DNA of 64,000 bases from Cyclobacterium lianum (GCF_900143075.1 NZ_FRCY01000002.1:310001-374000), one strand, 5' to 3'. Shown: positions 25,691 to 35,041, counted from the first letter of the stretch. Numbers and translations: made by a program. The notes: a model not told the origin generated them from the sequence alone.

Positions 25691-26845
25691 ATGCTGCATA
25701 CCTCTTATATTGAAATCAGCAAAAGTGCCTATAAAAACAACATCAAATTTATAAAAAGCCAGGTTGGATCCCATGTGACCATATCATCAGTGGTCAAGGG
25801 CAATGCCTACGGCCACGGAATAGAAAATGCCGTCAAAATAGCCGAATCGGCCGGTATCCGGCATTTCAGCACTTTCAGCACCGACGAGGCCATCAGGGTA
25901 AAAGATTCCTCTTCCAAAGGAAGTGAGATCATGATCATGGGAATGGTAGAAAACGAAAACATGGCCTATCTGATCGGTAATGATATCAGCTTTTATGTTT
26001 TCGAAATGGATCGGCTCCAGGCTGCAATTCACACCAGTAAAGTATTGGGAAGAAAAGCAAAAATTCATGTAGAGGTAGAAACCGGATTCCACAGAACTGG
26101 ATTTGAATGGGAAGAAAGGGCCGAGCTGGCTAAAATCATACTGGAAAACAAAGAAAACATACAACTTTGTGGCCTATGCACCCATTATGCAGGCGCGGAG
26201 AGTATTGCCAACTATGTACGGATAAAGGAGCAGATAAAAGTCTACCATGAATTCAAAACCTGGTTCCAGGATAAAGGCCTGTATTTCGACAAATACCATA
26301 CAGCCTGTTCTGCCGCCTCATTGAGCTATCCCGAGACGATCATGGACATGGTACGTATAGGCATTGCTCAGTATGGATTCTGGCCCAGCCAGGAAACCTA
26401 CATGCTAAAATTCAAGCAATTGGCCCCCAACATGAAAAACCCACTCAAGAGGCTGATCAGTTGGAAGAGCCATATCATGAGCATCAAAAAAGTAAAAATC
26501 GGAGATTTCGTCGGATACGGCAACAGCTACATGGCCTCCCGAAACATGACCATTGCCCTGGTACCTGTAGGTTATTGCCATGGTTTTAGCCGTAACCTGA
26601 GCAATTTGGGGAAGGTGCTGATTCAAGGCAAGATCCTTCCCGTAGTAGGGACCGTGACGATGAACGCCATCTCTGTGGATGTTACCGACTTAAAATCTGT
26701 CCATAAAGGTGAAGAAGTAGTCATTATCGGAAGGCAAAAGAGAAATGAAATCACCGTAGCCTCGTTTGGCGAATCTGCCCAACAGGTAAATTATGAACTA
26801 TTGACACGCCTCCCCCATGATATTCCGAGAAAAATCATAGCCTAG
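25691..26845 (+). CDS. alr: Alanine racemase-like PLP enzyme
   Basis: The fold-type III racemase has the PLP lysine K36 in VVKGNAYGHG, the pyridine-contacting arginine in MVRIGIAQYG near 219, and the catalytic tyrosine in VGYGNSYMA near 276. It makes D-alanine for peptidoglycan. Two usually constant spots differ: GYADG reads GYCHG, and the MD of the C-terminal beta domain reads MN. These could change substrate choice, so a related amino acid racemase is possible. The gene starts 4 bases after the amidohydrolase stop. There is no fused MurF domain, which many Bacteroidota alanine racemases have. Confidence 0.85.
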   Translation: MLHTSYIEISKSAYKNNIKFIKSQVGSHVTISSVVKGNAYGHGIENAVKIAESAGIRHFSTFSTDEAIRVKDSSSKGSEIMIMGMVENENMAYLIGNDISFYVFEMDRLQAAIHTSKVLGRKAKIHVEVETGFHRTGFEWEERAELAKIILENKENIQLCGLCTHYAGAESIANYVRIKEQIKVYHEFKTWFQDKGLYFDKYHTACSAASLSYPETIMDMVRIGIAQYGFWPSQETYMLKFKQLAPNMKNPLKRLISWKSHIMSIKKVKIGDFVGYGNSYMASRNMTIALVPVGYCHGFSRNLSNLGKVLIQGKILPVVGTVTMNAISVDVTDLKSVHKGEEVVIIGRQKRNEITVASFGESAQQVNYELLTRLPHDIPRKIIA

Positions 26846-26921
26846 CCCATCTTTAGAATGGTATTTGTGGTAGTTAGAAAAATCAAAATGTATTGATCAT
26901 TTAATTAAAGCATAACGTATC

Positions 26922-27326
26922 ATGAAATACTTACAAATTTCTTCTATACTGTTATTTTCTATAGGATTTTTTCTGGCTTGCGGCTCAGAAACGGTCGAGT
27001 TATCGGAACATGACTGGAAAGTCACCGACCTCACAGGATCAGCCGCACCTAAGGAAAAATTAGGAAATCTCTCCCTTGTATTCAAAGAAGGTCAGGAAAT
27101 CGGAGGCTTTGCCGGATGCAATGATTACCGCGGAGGAGCGACCTACAACAGGGAGCAAATCAAATTTTCCACACTTTATGCCGATAATGAATCCTGTGAT
27201 GACAGCAACCTGGAAAAAAGGTTTCTTTCCAACCTGGAGTCCAGCGTCTCCTACACCTACAGCGCCGGTAAATTAGTGCTTTATGATGAAGAGGGTAACA
27301 TATTGGTAGAAATGGAAAAAAGCTAA
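26922..27326 (+). CDS. META-domain (HslJ-like) lipoprotein
   Basis: The signal sequence ends in LACG, so residue 20 is the lipidated cysteine. The mature part is one META domain, with WKVTDLTG at its start, the conserved GFAGCNDYRGG near 64-74 and a second cysteine in ADNESCDD near 92, which could form a disulfide with the first. META proteins occur in heat-shock protein HslJ and in secreted proteins of unknown role. It is monocistronic and convergent with purU. Function is not known. Confidence 0.82.
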   Translation: MKYLQISSILLFSIGFFLACGSETVELSEHDWKVTDLTGSAAPKEKLGNLSLVFKEGQEIGGFAGCNDYRGGATYNREQIKFSTLYADNESCDDSNLEKRFLSNLESSVSYTYSAGKLVLYDEEGNILVEMEKS

Positions 27327-27371
27327 TGAATTGGCAGATCCGGTTCCGGCATCAAAGTAAAAGGGAATGGG

Positions 27372-28226
27372 TCAACTAAAAATTATGGTTCTATTCCCTA
27401 CTACTTTGATTTTCTGCGCCAGGTGGTATCTGATTGCCTTTGATAGTACTACTTTTTCTACATCCTGTCCGATCTGAACCAGCTCATCGACGGTATTGTG
27501 GTGCCGTACTCTCGCTACTTCCTGCTCTATAATCGGCCCTGCATCCAGCTCCTCCGTAACATAATGGGCCGTTGCACCGATAATTTTCACCCCACGCTTG
27601 TATGCCGCATGGTAGGGTTTTGCACCTACAAAAGCCGGTAGAAAGGAGTGGTGTATGTTGATGATCCGGTCGGGGTAGTTTTTGATAAAACTTGCTGAAA
27701 GTATCTGCATATAGCGCGCAAGCACAATAAAATCTACCTTGTTTTCCCGGAGCAGTTGAAGCTGCTTTTCTTCCTGAGCTGCCTTGTTGGACTTGTCGAT
27801 GGGCAGGTAGTGGTAGGGAATTCCAAATGCCCGAACCACAGGCTCCAGGTCGGGATGGTTAGATACCACCAGAGGGATCTCAACGTTAAATTGCCCGGAA
27901 TAATACCTGCTCAGGATATCAAACAGACAGTGAGACAGCTTGGAAACAAACAGGGCCATTCTGGGTTTGGGCGAATTGAAAAACAACGAATAATCCATAC
28001 CAAACCGCTTACCAACTTTTTCACCAAATAGGCCAACGATGTCATCTTTTTTGATATCGAAAGAATCGAGCTCCCATTCCGCCCGCATAAAAAAATCCCC
28101 CATTTCCTCATCGATGTACTGGTCGATGGCCAGAATATTTCCATTGTTTTCAAAAAGAAATTGCGAGACCGCAGCGACGATACCCTTGTCGTCTTTGCAC
28201 TGTATGATTAGAATAGCAGTATGCAT
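27372..28226 (-). CDS. purU: Formyltetrahydrofolate deformylase
   Basis: PurU releases formate from 10-formyltetrahydrofolate and so balances one-carbon units with glycine synthesis. An N-terminal ACT domain (about 5-80) is followed by a formyltransferase fold with the catalytic region INIHHSFLPAFVGAKPYHAAY near 209-229 and the aspartate in EELDAGPII near 249. The length of 284 residues is normal. It follows the SNF2 gene by 41 bases. glyA, another one-carbon gene, is also in the window. Confidence 0.95.
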   Translation of the reverse strand: MHTAILIIQCKDDKGIVAAVSQFLFENNGNILAIDQYIDEEMGDFFMRAEWELDSFDIKKDDIVGLFGEKVGKRFGMDYSLFFNSPKPRMALFVSKLSHCLFDILSRYYSGQFNVEIPLVVSNHPDLEPVVRAFGIPYHYLPIDKSNKAAQEEKQLQLLRENKVDFIVLARYMQILSASFIKNYPDRIINIHHSFLPAFVGAKPYHAAYKRGVKIIGATAHYVTEELDAGPIIEQEVARVRHHNTVDELVQIGQDVEKVVLSKAIRYHLAQKIKVVGNRTIIFS

Positions 28227-28267
28227 GTGGTTTTGCCTTCGGTTATATGGTTTTTGTCTGTTTCAGG

Positions 28268-31204
28268 TCAGGCCAGCAGGGCAGAGATATCTTCCTGGCT
28301 GAGGCTTTTGATAAAGCTCTCCTCAGTACTGATAAGTTCCCCGGCCAATGCCATTTTTCGTTCCTGAAGAGCCATGATTTTTTCCTCTACAGTATTCCTT
28401 GCAATGAACTTGTAGATAATCACTTTATTTTGCTGTCCGATCCGGTGCGCACGGTCAATGGCCTGAGATTCCACGGCAGGGTTCCACCAGGGATCCAATA
28501 GAAAAACATACTCAGCTTTTGTCAGGTTGAGGCCTACTCCACCAGCTTTCAGGGAAATGAGAAAAACCTGTACTTCGGGATCTTCCTGAAAGGCATTTAC
28601 CTGCGCCTGCCTATCCCTGGTAGCCCCGTCCAGGTAAGCAAAAGGTATATTCTTTTCTTCTAGATAGGATTTTACTATCCCCAGATGCCTGACAAACTGA
28701 CTAAATATCAACACCTTATGACCCTCACTTACTGTAGCCTGGATCATGTGGGTGATATCTTCCAGCTTTCCGGAATCTCCCGAATAATTCTGGTCCGCCA
28801 TCTTCGGATGATTGGCTATCTGGCGGAGCTGCATCAAACCCCTTAACAGGGTCAGCGACTTCTGTGACATTCCCGGCATGGCCATCTCACTGATGATCTT
28901 TTCCCGATAATAATTTTTCACCTCTTCGTAGGCTTGCTCCTGTGCATCCGTCATGGTAGAATACTGGACATTGACCACTTTTTCGGGAAGGTCGGTAGCT
29001 ACCTGTGATTTAAGCCGCCTCAGGACAAAAGGCTTGATCATTACATTCAGTTTAATGATTTTATCCTTGTCACTTTTCTTCTCTATCGGCAGTAAAAACT
29101 GTTTTTTGAAAGCCGACTGTCCACCCAAGAGACCCCTGTTTATAAAATTCATCTGAGACCAGAGATCCATGGTGCCGTTCTCTACCGGCGTACCGGTAAG
29201 TATGAGTTTGTGATTGCTTTTAAGCTGAACCACAGCTTTGGAAATGATACTGTCCGGGTTTTTGATCGCCTGGGACTCATCTAGAATGATGTAATTGAAG
29301 TAAAAATCCCTCATGATGTCGATATCCAGACGGGTGATCCCGTAGGAAGTAAGGATAAGGTCATACCGCCCAAACTGGCTGCAATCTTTTATCCTCTGCG
29401 TCCCGGTATATATTAAAATCTTAAGGTTTGGCGTAAATTTCCTGGCTTCCAGCTGCCAGTTGTATATCAGCGAAGTCGGCATGACCAGCAACGAAGTGGT
29501 CCCCTCGGAGCGCTCTTTCTCCATGGCAAGCAAAGCCAGTGTCTGCACAGTTTTCCCCAGCCCCATGTCGTCTGCCAGACAACCTCCAAAATTGTACTCA
29601 TTCAAAAACCTCATCCAGTTATAACCTGCCTTCTGATAAGGCCTGAGTTTACCCTTGAAATAATCAGACAGGGGATAGTCATCGATAGTAGCAAAATCCC
29701 GCAGCTTTTGCAGCCTTTCACTCAGGGATAGTTGTATCAGATTTCCCTTTTCGAGTTCCTGAGCCAGGGCAATATGGTGCTTTTTCAATTTAAATTTGCC
29801 TACCTGCGACTCTCCTTCTTCCATAAATGAAAAAATCTCCCCGTAGTTCGTAAACCAGGATTTGGGGATAATCGCAATTTCATTATTGGGAAGCTCGATT
29901 TCTGTTTTGCCTTTTAACAACAACTTGCGGAATTTTGTGAAGGAGATTTCATGGTTGCCAAAGGTCACCGTCGCCTCCACATCAAACCAATCAATTTTTT
30001 CCTTGATGCTTAGGTTGATCTTTGCCGATCCAATAAAATACTTTTTACCCTTCTCATTGCTGGTTTGTTGAATCCGAACGCCGAGATCGTCCAATTCAGG
30101 CCTGTGGTTGATAATCCAATCATAAGCCTCTCGTTTTTTCATGGAGTGTCGGCCGTGTTTGACTGGCAGTCCTTTGTTCTTAAGGAAATCTCCATAAAAT
30201 CCCTCTTTGGATAAATCCCTGACTACTTTGAAAAAAGTATAGTCATCACCATCCCTTTCGAGTTCTACGTTACTGGGTTTGGCCTGGTCTGCACGAAAAG
30301 TGTAATCGCCATAGCTAAACCTCAGGTCAAAAACCATTTTTTCTTCCTCTTCCTCTGAGATTTTTCTTCCAAACATATCTACCGTGGGGTTGCCTGGCAG
30401 GTCTCCCAGGTAGAGTACAGGTTGCGGCTTGGAGTGTTCTACCTTAATTTCAAAACCCTTGGCAAACACGTCAAAGGAGGCTACGAGCTGGGTGACAAAC
30501 TTTTTGTAATAGGACTCTTCTACTTTCTTTGGAATGACGATAAATTTCTTATTCAGAAAAGGCATTAATTTTTTGCCATCCACATCCTTTTCAAAACTAA
30601 ATAGACGGGAGTCTACCACCAGCCAGGCAGGTTGATGACAGATCAGGTAGCTGCCCTTATACTGCCAGTCTAATTTCTCATTCTGGTATTTTATGGTCGG
30701 AAAATAATGGGTATTGTCTTCATTTCTGCGAAAATGAAACAGCACGCTGGCTTTTTCAGGCATGATGGAAATCTCCTTCCAAACCGGGTTGCCATCGTTT
30801 CCCATTTCAAAAAGTCTTTTCTGCTTGATTTTCTCCAAAATCCTCGACCTGGTAATCTCCAGTCTTCCTTCAATTAGCTTCTGGACTTCCTTGTTTGATT
30901 GGGTAGGATTCGCTGTATCGAATACCTTTCTTAAAAATTCCTTTGGCTTTTGATTTTTTGCGTTAAACTTTTTTACTACCGCCTCCTGCTGCATGCTGTC
31001 CATCAGCCGGATCAATTCCAGGTCGGTGTCGTCTATCTTTTCCCCAAATTCGTTGGCATTTTGGTAAGAAATGTTTTGGTAGGCAAAAGACAACCTGCCT
31101 TTCTCATCCAGTTGTATGGCAAAAGACTCAAAAAGAATTCCCAGAAACTCATGGTTAAACAGGGAATATACGATTTCAAACGGCTTATCAGAAGCTACTT
31201 TCAT
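28268..31204 (-). CDS. SNF2-family DEAD-like helicase/translocase
   Basis: The 978-residue protein has all Swi2/Snf2 motifs in its second half: DDMGLGKT (motif I, near 540), ILDESQAIKNP in place of DEAH (motif II), LTGTPVENG (III), and SLKAGGVGLNLT and DRAHRIGQ (V and VI). It is an ATP-driven double-stranded DNA translocase. Bacterial relatives such as HepA recycle RNA polymerase or act in DNA repair. The first 500 residues are not a domain I can name with confidence. It lies between purU and a LolC/E-type permease, with no restriction or defence gene near it. Confidence 0.92.
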   Translation of the reverse strand: MKVASDKPFEIVYSLFNHEFLGILFESFAIQLDEKGRLSFAYQNISYQNANEFGEKIDDTDLELIRLMDSMQQEAVVKKFNAKNQKPKEFLRKVFDTANPTQSNKEVQKLIEGRLEITRSRILEKIKQKRLFEMGNDGNPVWKEISIMPEKASVLFHFRRNEDNTHYFPTIKYQNEKLDWQYKGSYLICHQPAWLVVDSRLFSFEKDVDGKKLMPFLNKKFIVIPKKVEESYYKKFVTQLVASFDVFAKGFEIKVEHSKPQPVLYLGDLPGNPTVDMFGRKISEEEEEKMVFDLRFSYGDYTFRADQAKPSNVELERDGDDYTFFKVVRDLSKEGFYGDFLKNKGLPVKHGRHSMKKREAYDWIINHRPELDDLGVRIQQTSNEKGKKYFIGSAKINLSIKEKIDWFDVEATVTFGNHEISFTKFRKLLLKGKTEIELPNNEIAIIPKSWFTNYGEIFSFMEEGESQVGKFKLKKHHIALAQELEKGNLIQLSLSERLQKLRDFATIDDYPLSDYFKGKLRPYQKAGYNWMRFLNEYNFGGCLADDMGLGKTVQTLALLAMEKERSEGTTSLLVMPTSLIYNWQLEARKFTPNLKILIYTGTQRIKDCSQFGRYDLILTSYGITRLDIDIMRDFYFNYIILDESQAIKNPDSIISKAVVQLKSNHKLILTGTPVENGTMDLWSQMNFINRGLLGGQSAFKKQFLLPIEKKSDKDKIIKLNVMIKPFVLRRLKSQVATDLPEKVVNVQYSTMTDAQEQAYEEVKNYYREKIISEMAMPGMSQKSLTLLRGLMQLRQIANHPKMADQNYSGDSGKLEDITHMIQATVSEGHKVLIFSQFVRHLGIVKSYLEEKNIPFAYLDGATRDRQAQVNAFQEDPEVQVFLISLKAGGVGLNLTKAEYVFLLDPWWNPAVESQAIDRAHRIGQQNKVIIYKFIARNTVEEKIMALQERKMALAGELISTEESFIKSLSQEDISALLA

Positions 31205-31314
31205 TTACTTATTATTTGAACAAAGTCTAACTGACCGGTTGCTGTTTCTGAATTTGGCAGTTTGCAAATTACAGAAATATTTAAAAAAAATAAATAAATC
31301 CTACACTTATTCCC

Positions 31315-32538
31315 CTACAAATGCGAGGTTGTATTAACCTTTGAGGCGATCAAGGCAGGCCTATAGGATGCGAGCAGGGTGATCAGCACCACACTCAGAC
31401 TGGTATACAAAAAATCTGTCCACTTCATCCGCACCGGATAGGCATCTACAATTGAGGATGTCACGCCAAGGGAAACCAGACCAAAACTATCCTGAGCCCA
31501 ACAGATAAGAAATCCTAAAAGCAGGCCGATCAATGCCCCTGAAAAGGCAATGATGGCTCCTTCTTTCAGATATATGGATTTGATTAAGCTACGTTTGCCA
31601 CCCATAGCCAGCAATACGGCGATATCCTTTTTCTTTTCAATCGCCAGCATACTTAAAGAGAAAAATATATTGAAAGAAGCAACTGCCAGAATAAAGGTAA
31701 GGGTGAGGAATACAAACAATTTCTCTAACCTGATGGTCATCAACAAACTTGCGTGCTGTTCATTGCTGTCGTTGACAATAAACTCCTCTCCGAGCTGGTC
31801 CCGAAGCCGATATTTCACCTCCTCAATCGAATATCCATCCGCAACCTTAATCTCCAGTGCCGATCGCCGGTTGCCATATTCCAAAAGGTCGGCAGCAAAG
31901 CCGAGCGGAACGATGAGATATTCGTCATCGTATTGCTTTTCAATACTGAAGATACCTGCAGGGCGAATGACGCTTCTGTTGTACATACTGGCAGGATCTA
32001 TACTGCCAGCTCTGGGTTCCTTCGGATAAAAAACCTGCATGAGCTCAAATTCATCATCCAAATCCAGCAACAGGAAATAAGAAAGCCCCCGCCCCAGGAT
32101 GGCCTGTGGGCGGCCTTCTTCTCCCAGGCTCTTGTTTCCTGAAAAATATCCCTTTTCGAATCGATTCTGCTGTAGAAAATTTTCTGAAACGCCTTTCAAG
32201 GTAGCTACTACCTGGTGCTCCCCATACCGCACAAGCGCATTGTCTTCGATCACTTCTGTCAATATCTCCACACCCGCTGTCTCCCTCATCTCCGACAGGA
32301 ATTCTTCATCCACCTCAAATGATTTTCCCAAACGAGGCATTACTTTCAAATCCGCATCAAAAGACGCATACAGGTCCTTGATCAGCCCTTCCAGTCCGTT
32401 GAAAACGGACAAGACCACCACCAGAGCCATGGTACCAACCGCTACCCCGATCATGGATATTCTGGACAATACTGTAATGAAGTTTTTCTTCTCTTTACTC
32501 CTGAAGTATCTGGTCGCTATAAAGTAGGAAAGATTCAA
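31315..32538 (-). CDS. LolC/LolE-type ABC transporter permease
   Basis: The protein has the plan of lipoprotein-releasing permeases: one N-terminal transmembrane helix (about 22-46, after SYFIATRYFRSKEKKNFI), a large periplasmic domain (about 47-270) and three helices at the C-terminus in the FtsX fold. LolCDE moves mature lipoproteins from the inner membrane to the LolA carrier. It starts 11 bases after rbfA. No ATPase gene is adjacent, so LolD would be elsewhere. A MacB-like exporter permease is the alternative, but the N-terminal motif favours LolC/E. Confidence 0.88.
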   Translation of the reverse strand: MNLSYFIATRYFRSKEKKNFITVLSRISMIGVAVGTMALVVVLSVFNGLEGLIKDLYASFDADLKVMPRLGKSFEVDEEFLSEMRETAGVEILTEVIEDNALVRYGEHQVVATLKGVSENFLQQNRFEKGYFSGNKSLGEEGRPQAILGRGLSYFLLLDLDDEFELMQVFYPKEPRAGSIDPASMYNRSVIRPAGIFSIEKQYDDEYLIVPLGFAADLLEYGNRRSALEIKVADGYSIEEVKYRLRDQLGEEFIVNDSNEQHASLLMTIRLEKLFVFLTLTFILAVASFNIFFSLSMLAIEKKKDIAVLLAMGGKRSLIKSIYLKEGAIIAFSGALIGLLLGFLICWAQDSFGLVSLGVTSSIVDAYPVRMKWTDFLYTSLSVVLITLLASYRPALIASKVNTTSHL

Positions 32539-32549
32539 GTATTTTCGGG

Positions 32550-32936
32550 TTAATCATCAGAAGTATCCTCGTTTTCTTCATCGGATGGATCCGGAATATC
32601 GAGCTTCGAAATCACCTCATCCATGTGCTGGGCATAAGCGGCCGATTCATCCAGGTAAAAAACCAATTCGGGAATAATTCTCACCGACTTGCCTATCCTG
32701 TTTCCCAAAAACTTTCTGATCTGTCCTTTGTTTTCATTGATCCGCGTAAAGAGCGCCTCGTTGTCGGCCAATAGAAAACTTAAATTGATTTTCGCAACTC
32801 CCAGATCCGGACTCATCAACACTCTTGTCACCGTGACCATGGCCCGGCCGACAAGGGGTTTGCCCTCCCGTTGAAATATTTCTCCCAATTCCTTCTGGAT
32901 CAGCTTGGAATATTTCTGCTGTCGTTTACTCTCCAT
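32550..32936 (-). CDS. rbfA: Ribosome-binding factor A
   Basis: RbfA binds the 30S subunit and helps 16S rRNA 5'-end maturation. The KH-type fold is about 5-115, with typical segments KLIQKELGEIFQRE at the start, VTVTRVLMSPDLGVAKI near 30-46 and RIIPELVFYLDES near 100. The final 15 residues are strongly acidic. The length is 128 residues. It is the first gene of a two-gene operon with the permease. Confidence 0.93.
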   Translation of the reverse strand: MESKRQQKYSKLIQKELGEIFQREGKPLVGRAMVTVTRVLMSPDLGVAKINLSFLLADNEALFTRINENKGQIRKFLGNRIGKSVRIIPELVFYLDESAAYAQHMDEVISKLDIPDPSDEENEDTSDD

Positions 32937-32956
32937 TTTTACATTTTTATTCTTGA

Positions 32957-32964
32957 CAAATTTA
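32957..32964 (-). promoter_or_regulatory. -7 promoter box for rbfA
   Basis: TAAATTTG on the minus strand fits TAnnTTTG exactly, 20 bases before the ATG at 32936. A divergent, near-consensus box for the plus-strand gene (TAATTTCG at 32986-32993) lies 20 bases away. Confidence 0.5.
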
Positions 32965-32997
32965 GTGAAATATAACGGTAACCTTTAATTTCGTAAA

Positions 32998-34422
32998 TTG
33001 AGTTTTAAACAAAGAAGAATCTTGCTGGAATTTTTCAAAATAAATGATCCTTTTCGGATGATCGGGATTTTTTTCCTTCTCATACTGCTACGTATCCCCT
33101 ACTACCTGATGGATATTCCTATCACCCAACCGGAGTTGCTCTGGCAATTGCTGGGTGAAAGAATGACGGCCGGCAACCTGCATTTTGCGGATACGATAGA
33201 CAGCACGGGCCCCTTGTCTGCGCTGGTATACGGCATAAACCAGTTGCTGTTTGAAAATTCCCTCCTCTCCTTTTCCCTCATCTCTTTCTTACTCATATTG
33301 TTTCAGATTTTTTATACAAACGAATTACTGATCCGTGTCAATGCCTACGAGGAGAGCAATTACCTTCCGGCCTTTATAATGGTCATTCTCTATCAGCTAT
33401 CCTTTGATTTTATGACCTTATCCCCGGCATTGATGGGAAATACCTTTCTCCTGCTGGCCATGGGACAGCTACTCCGGCTCACGTCTGTAAATGCCAACAC
33501 TGTCCCGGCCGTATTGCTGATGGGCTTTTGGGCAGGAATTGCGTTCTGTTTCCATTTTTCCTACCTCGCGCTGCTTCCTTTCTTCATTCTAACCGGTTTA
33601 CTGGTAAATGGCTTTACTTTTCAACAATTAAATCTACTGGTCACCTCCTACCTGTTGCCATTTGCTGCCTGTGCCGTGTTTTATTTCTGGCAAGACGCGT
33701 TGTCCGAATTTTTTCGCCTCTATGTGGTCCTGGGAGTAAAAATACAGGCGCTCTACCATGTAGCTATCAAAGACCTGCTCTATATTTTCTCCCTGCCACT
33801 ACTATTGACTTTGTTTGGTTATTTCCTAAACAATACCATGCATCGCATGAACGTAAACCAACAGAAACAAAACCAACTTCTGTTCCTGTATTTACTTTTC
33901 AATATAGCTACATTTTTTCTGATGGAAAGGATAAGCCCCTATCAGTTCGTCAGTATTTTTCCCCCGATCGCATATTTTACCACTCACCTGTTTACGATCA
34001 GCAGTAAACGCATGATGCAACAGTCTATGGCGTACGGATTGCTGCTTATTATTCCATTTATCGGCTATAGCTGGGTATTCTACCAAAAAAACGAACCATC
34101 CTTCGAAAGATACAAAGTAAATATTGATGCCGGAAGGGATATACCCAAAGACAGCAGCGTAATGGTGCTTGATGACAACCTGGACAGCTATAATCAGGCC
34201 AAAGCTGCCAGCCCCTATCTGAATTTCAGGTTGACCCGGCTGTATTTTGAAGGCATGGATGAGAGGGAACGAAAGGTGAGGATATATCGGGACCTGAAAA
34301 GAGAGTCTCCCGACCTGATCATTGATGAAACGCAGGTTTTCCACCTTTGGACCAAAGATATCCCACACTACCGGTTTCTGTATGAAAATGAGGGCGCGGG
34401 AAGGTATAGAAAAATCAGGTAA
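32998..34422 (+). CDS. Polytopic membrane protein, DUF6427 family
   Basis: The 474-residue protein has about ten to twelve hydrophobic segments and a soluble C-terminal tail of about 90 charged residues. It resembles the DUF6427 family of Bacteroidota (LLRIPYYLMDIPITQPELLWQLLGERM near the N-terminus is characteristic). Distant likeness to dolichol-phosphate-type glycosyltransferases (GT-C) is possible, but I see no catalytic signature. It starts with TTG at 32998, 4 bases after a -7-like box. A later ATG at 33058 would cut 20 residues that contain the usual FFKINDPF start. Confidence 0.8.
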   Translation: MSFKQRRILLEFFKINDPFRMIGIFFLLILLRIPYYLMDIPITQPELLWQLLGERMTAGNLHFADTIDSTGPLSALVYGINQLLFENSLLSFSLISFLLILFQIFYTNELLIRVNAYEESNYLPAFIMVILYQLSFDFMTLSPALMGNTFLLLAMGQLLRLTSVNANTVPAVLLMGFWAGIAFCFHFSYLALLPFFILTGLLVNGFTFQQLNLLVTSYLLPFAACAVFYFWQDALSEFFRLYVVLGVKIQALYHVAIKDLLYIFSLPLLLTLFGYFLNNTMHRMNVNQQKQNQLLFLYLLFNIATFFLMERISPYQFVSIFPPIAYFTTHLFTISSKRMMQQSMAYGLLLIIPFIGYSWVFYQKNEPSFERYKVNIDAGRDIPKDSSVMVLDDNLDSYNQAKAASPYLNFRLTRLYFEGMDERERKVRIYRDLKRESPDLIIDETQVFHLWTKDIPHYRFLYENEGAGRYRKIR

Positions 34423-34456
34423 ACTTATTTTTCGACTTAGACGAAAATGCCGTTGA

Positions 34457-34891
34457 TCAGCAGGGAATTTTTTTGACCCTTCTGGCATGCCGGCCACCCT
34501 CGAAGGAAGTATTGAGAAAGACTTCCACCATTTTTTCAGCCAACTCAAATGATACAAATCGGGCTGGGACAGCAATGAGGTTTGCATCATTGTGTTGCCT
34601 GGCAAGAGCTGCCAGGTCCTCATTCCAGCAGATAGCAGCCCGGATATCCTGGTGTTTATTGGCCGTGATGGCCACCCCGTTGCCACTCCCGCAAATGATA
34701 ATTCCCTGTGCAAATTCGCCGGATTCTATGGCATTACATAGTGGGTGTACATAATCCGGATAATCTACAGACTCATCGGTATAGGGACCGAAATCTTTGA
34801 CTTCGTACCCCTTGCCTTTAAGTATATCGATCAAATCCTGTTTGTATTCGAACCCTGCATGATCTCCCCCAATAGCTATTTTCTTTGACAT
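34457..34891 (-). CDS. rpiB: Ribose-5-phosphate isomerase B
   Basis: The enzyme interconverts ribose-5-phosphate and ribulose-5-phosphate in the pentose phosphate pathway. The RpiB family signature is intact: GDHAG at 9-13, the catalytic cysteine C67 with GSGNG at 68-72, and RQHNDANL near 112. The length of 144 residues is normal. Its leader carries a 24-base repeat and a strong hairpin also found before the TonB receptor gene. tatC is 150 bases upstream on the same strand. Confidence 0.95.
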   Translation of the reverse strand: MSKKIAIGGDHAGFEYKQDLIDILKGKGYEVKDFGPYTDESVDYPDYVHPLCNAIESGEFAQGIIICGSGNGVAITANKHQDIRAAICWNEDLAALARQHNDANLIAVPARFVSFELAEKMVEVFLNTSFEGGRHARRVKKIPC

Positions 34892-34907
34892 TTTTATCTG
34901 TTTACTA

Positions 34908-34931
34908 TTTGATTTTTAATGGTCAGATGCC
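34908..34931 (-). repeat. 24-bp repeat, copy A, in the rpiB leader
   Basis: The 24 bases are identical to 39663-39686. Read on the minus strand they begin GGCATCTGACC and end in AAAATCAAA, 16 bases before the rpiB ATG. They abut a perfect 9-bp hairpin on their upstream side. Confidence 0.85.
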
Positions 34932-34952
34932 CGCCCGGCTAACGCCGGGCGG
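34931..34952. repeat. Perfect GC-rich hairpin in the rpiB leader
   Basis: CCGCCCGGC (34931-34939) pairs with GCCGGGCGG (34944-34952) across a four-base loop. No T run follows on either strand, so it is not a normal terminator. It directly adjoins the 24-base repeat. The second copy of that repeat has a hairpin of other sequence but the same loop size. Confidence 0.7.
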
Positions 34953-35041
34953 AAAGTGGAATCCTGCTAACCTATAGGCAGGTCGCATGTTGGATAATCC
35001 TCCCACTGCATGACGGCTACGTCATCCTCGATTTCTTAACA

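Noticed and set aside
34931-34952. Hairpin CCGCCCGGC/GCCGGGCGG as the terminator of tatC
   Set aside because: It lacks a T run on either strand and adjoins a 24-base repeat that occurs elsewhere with another hairpin, so it is more likely part of that element.
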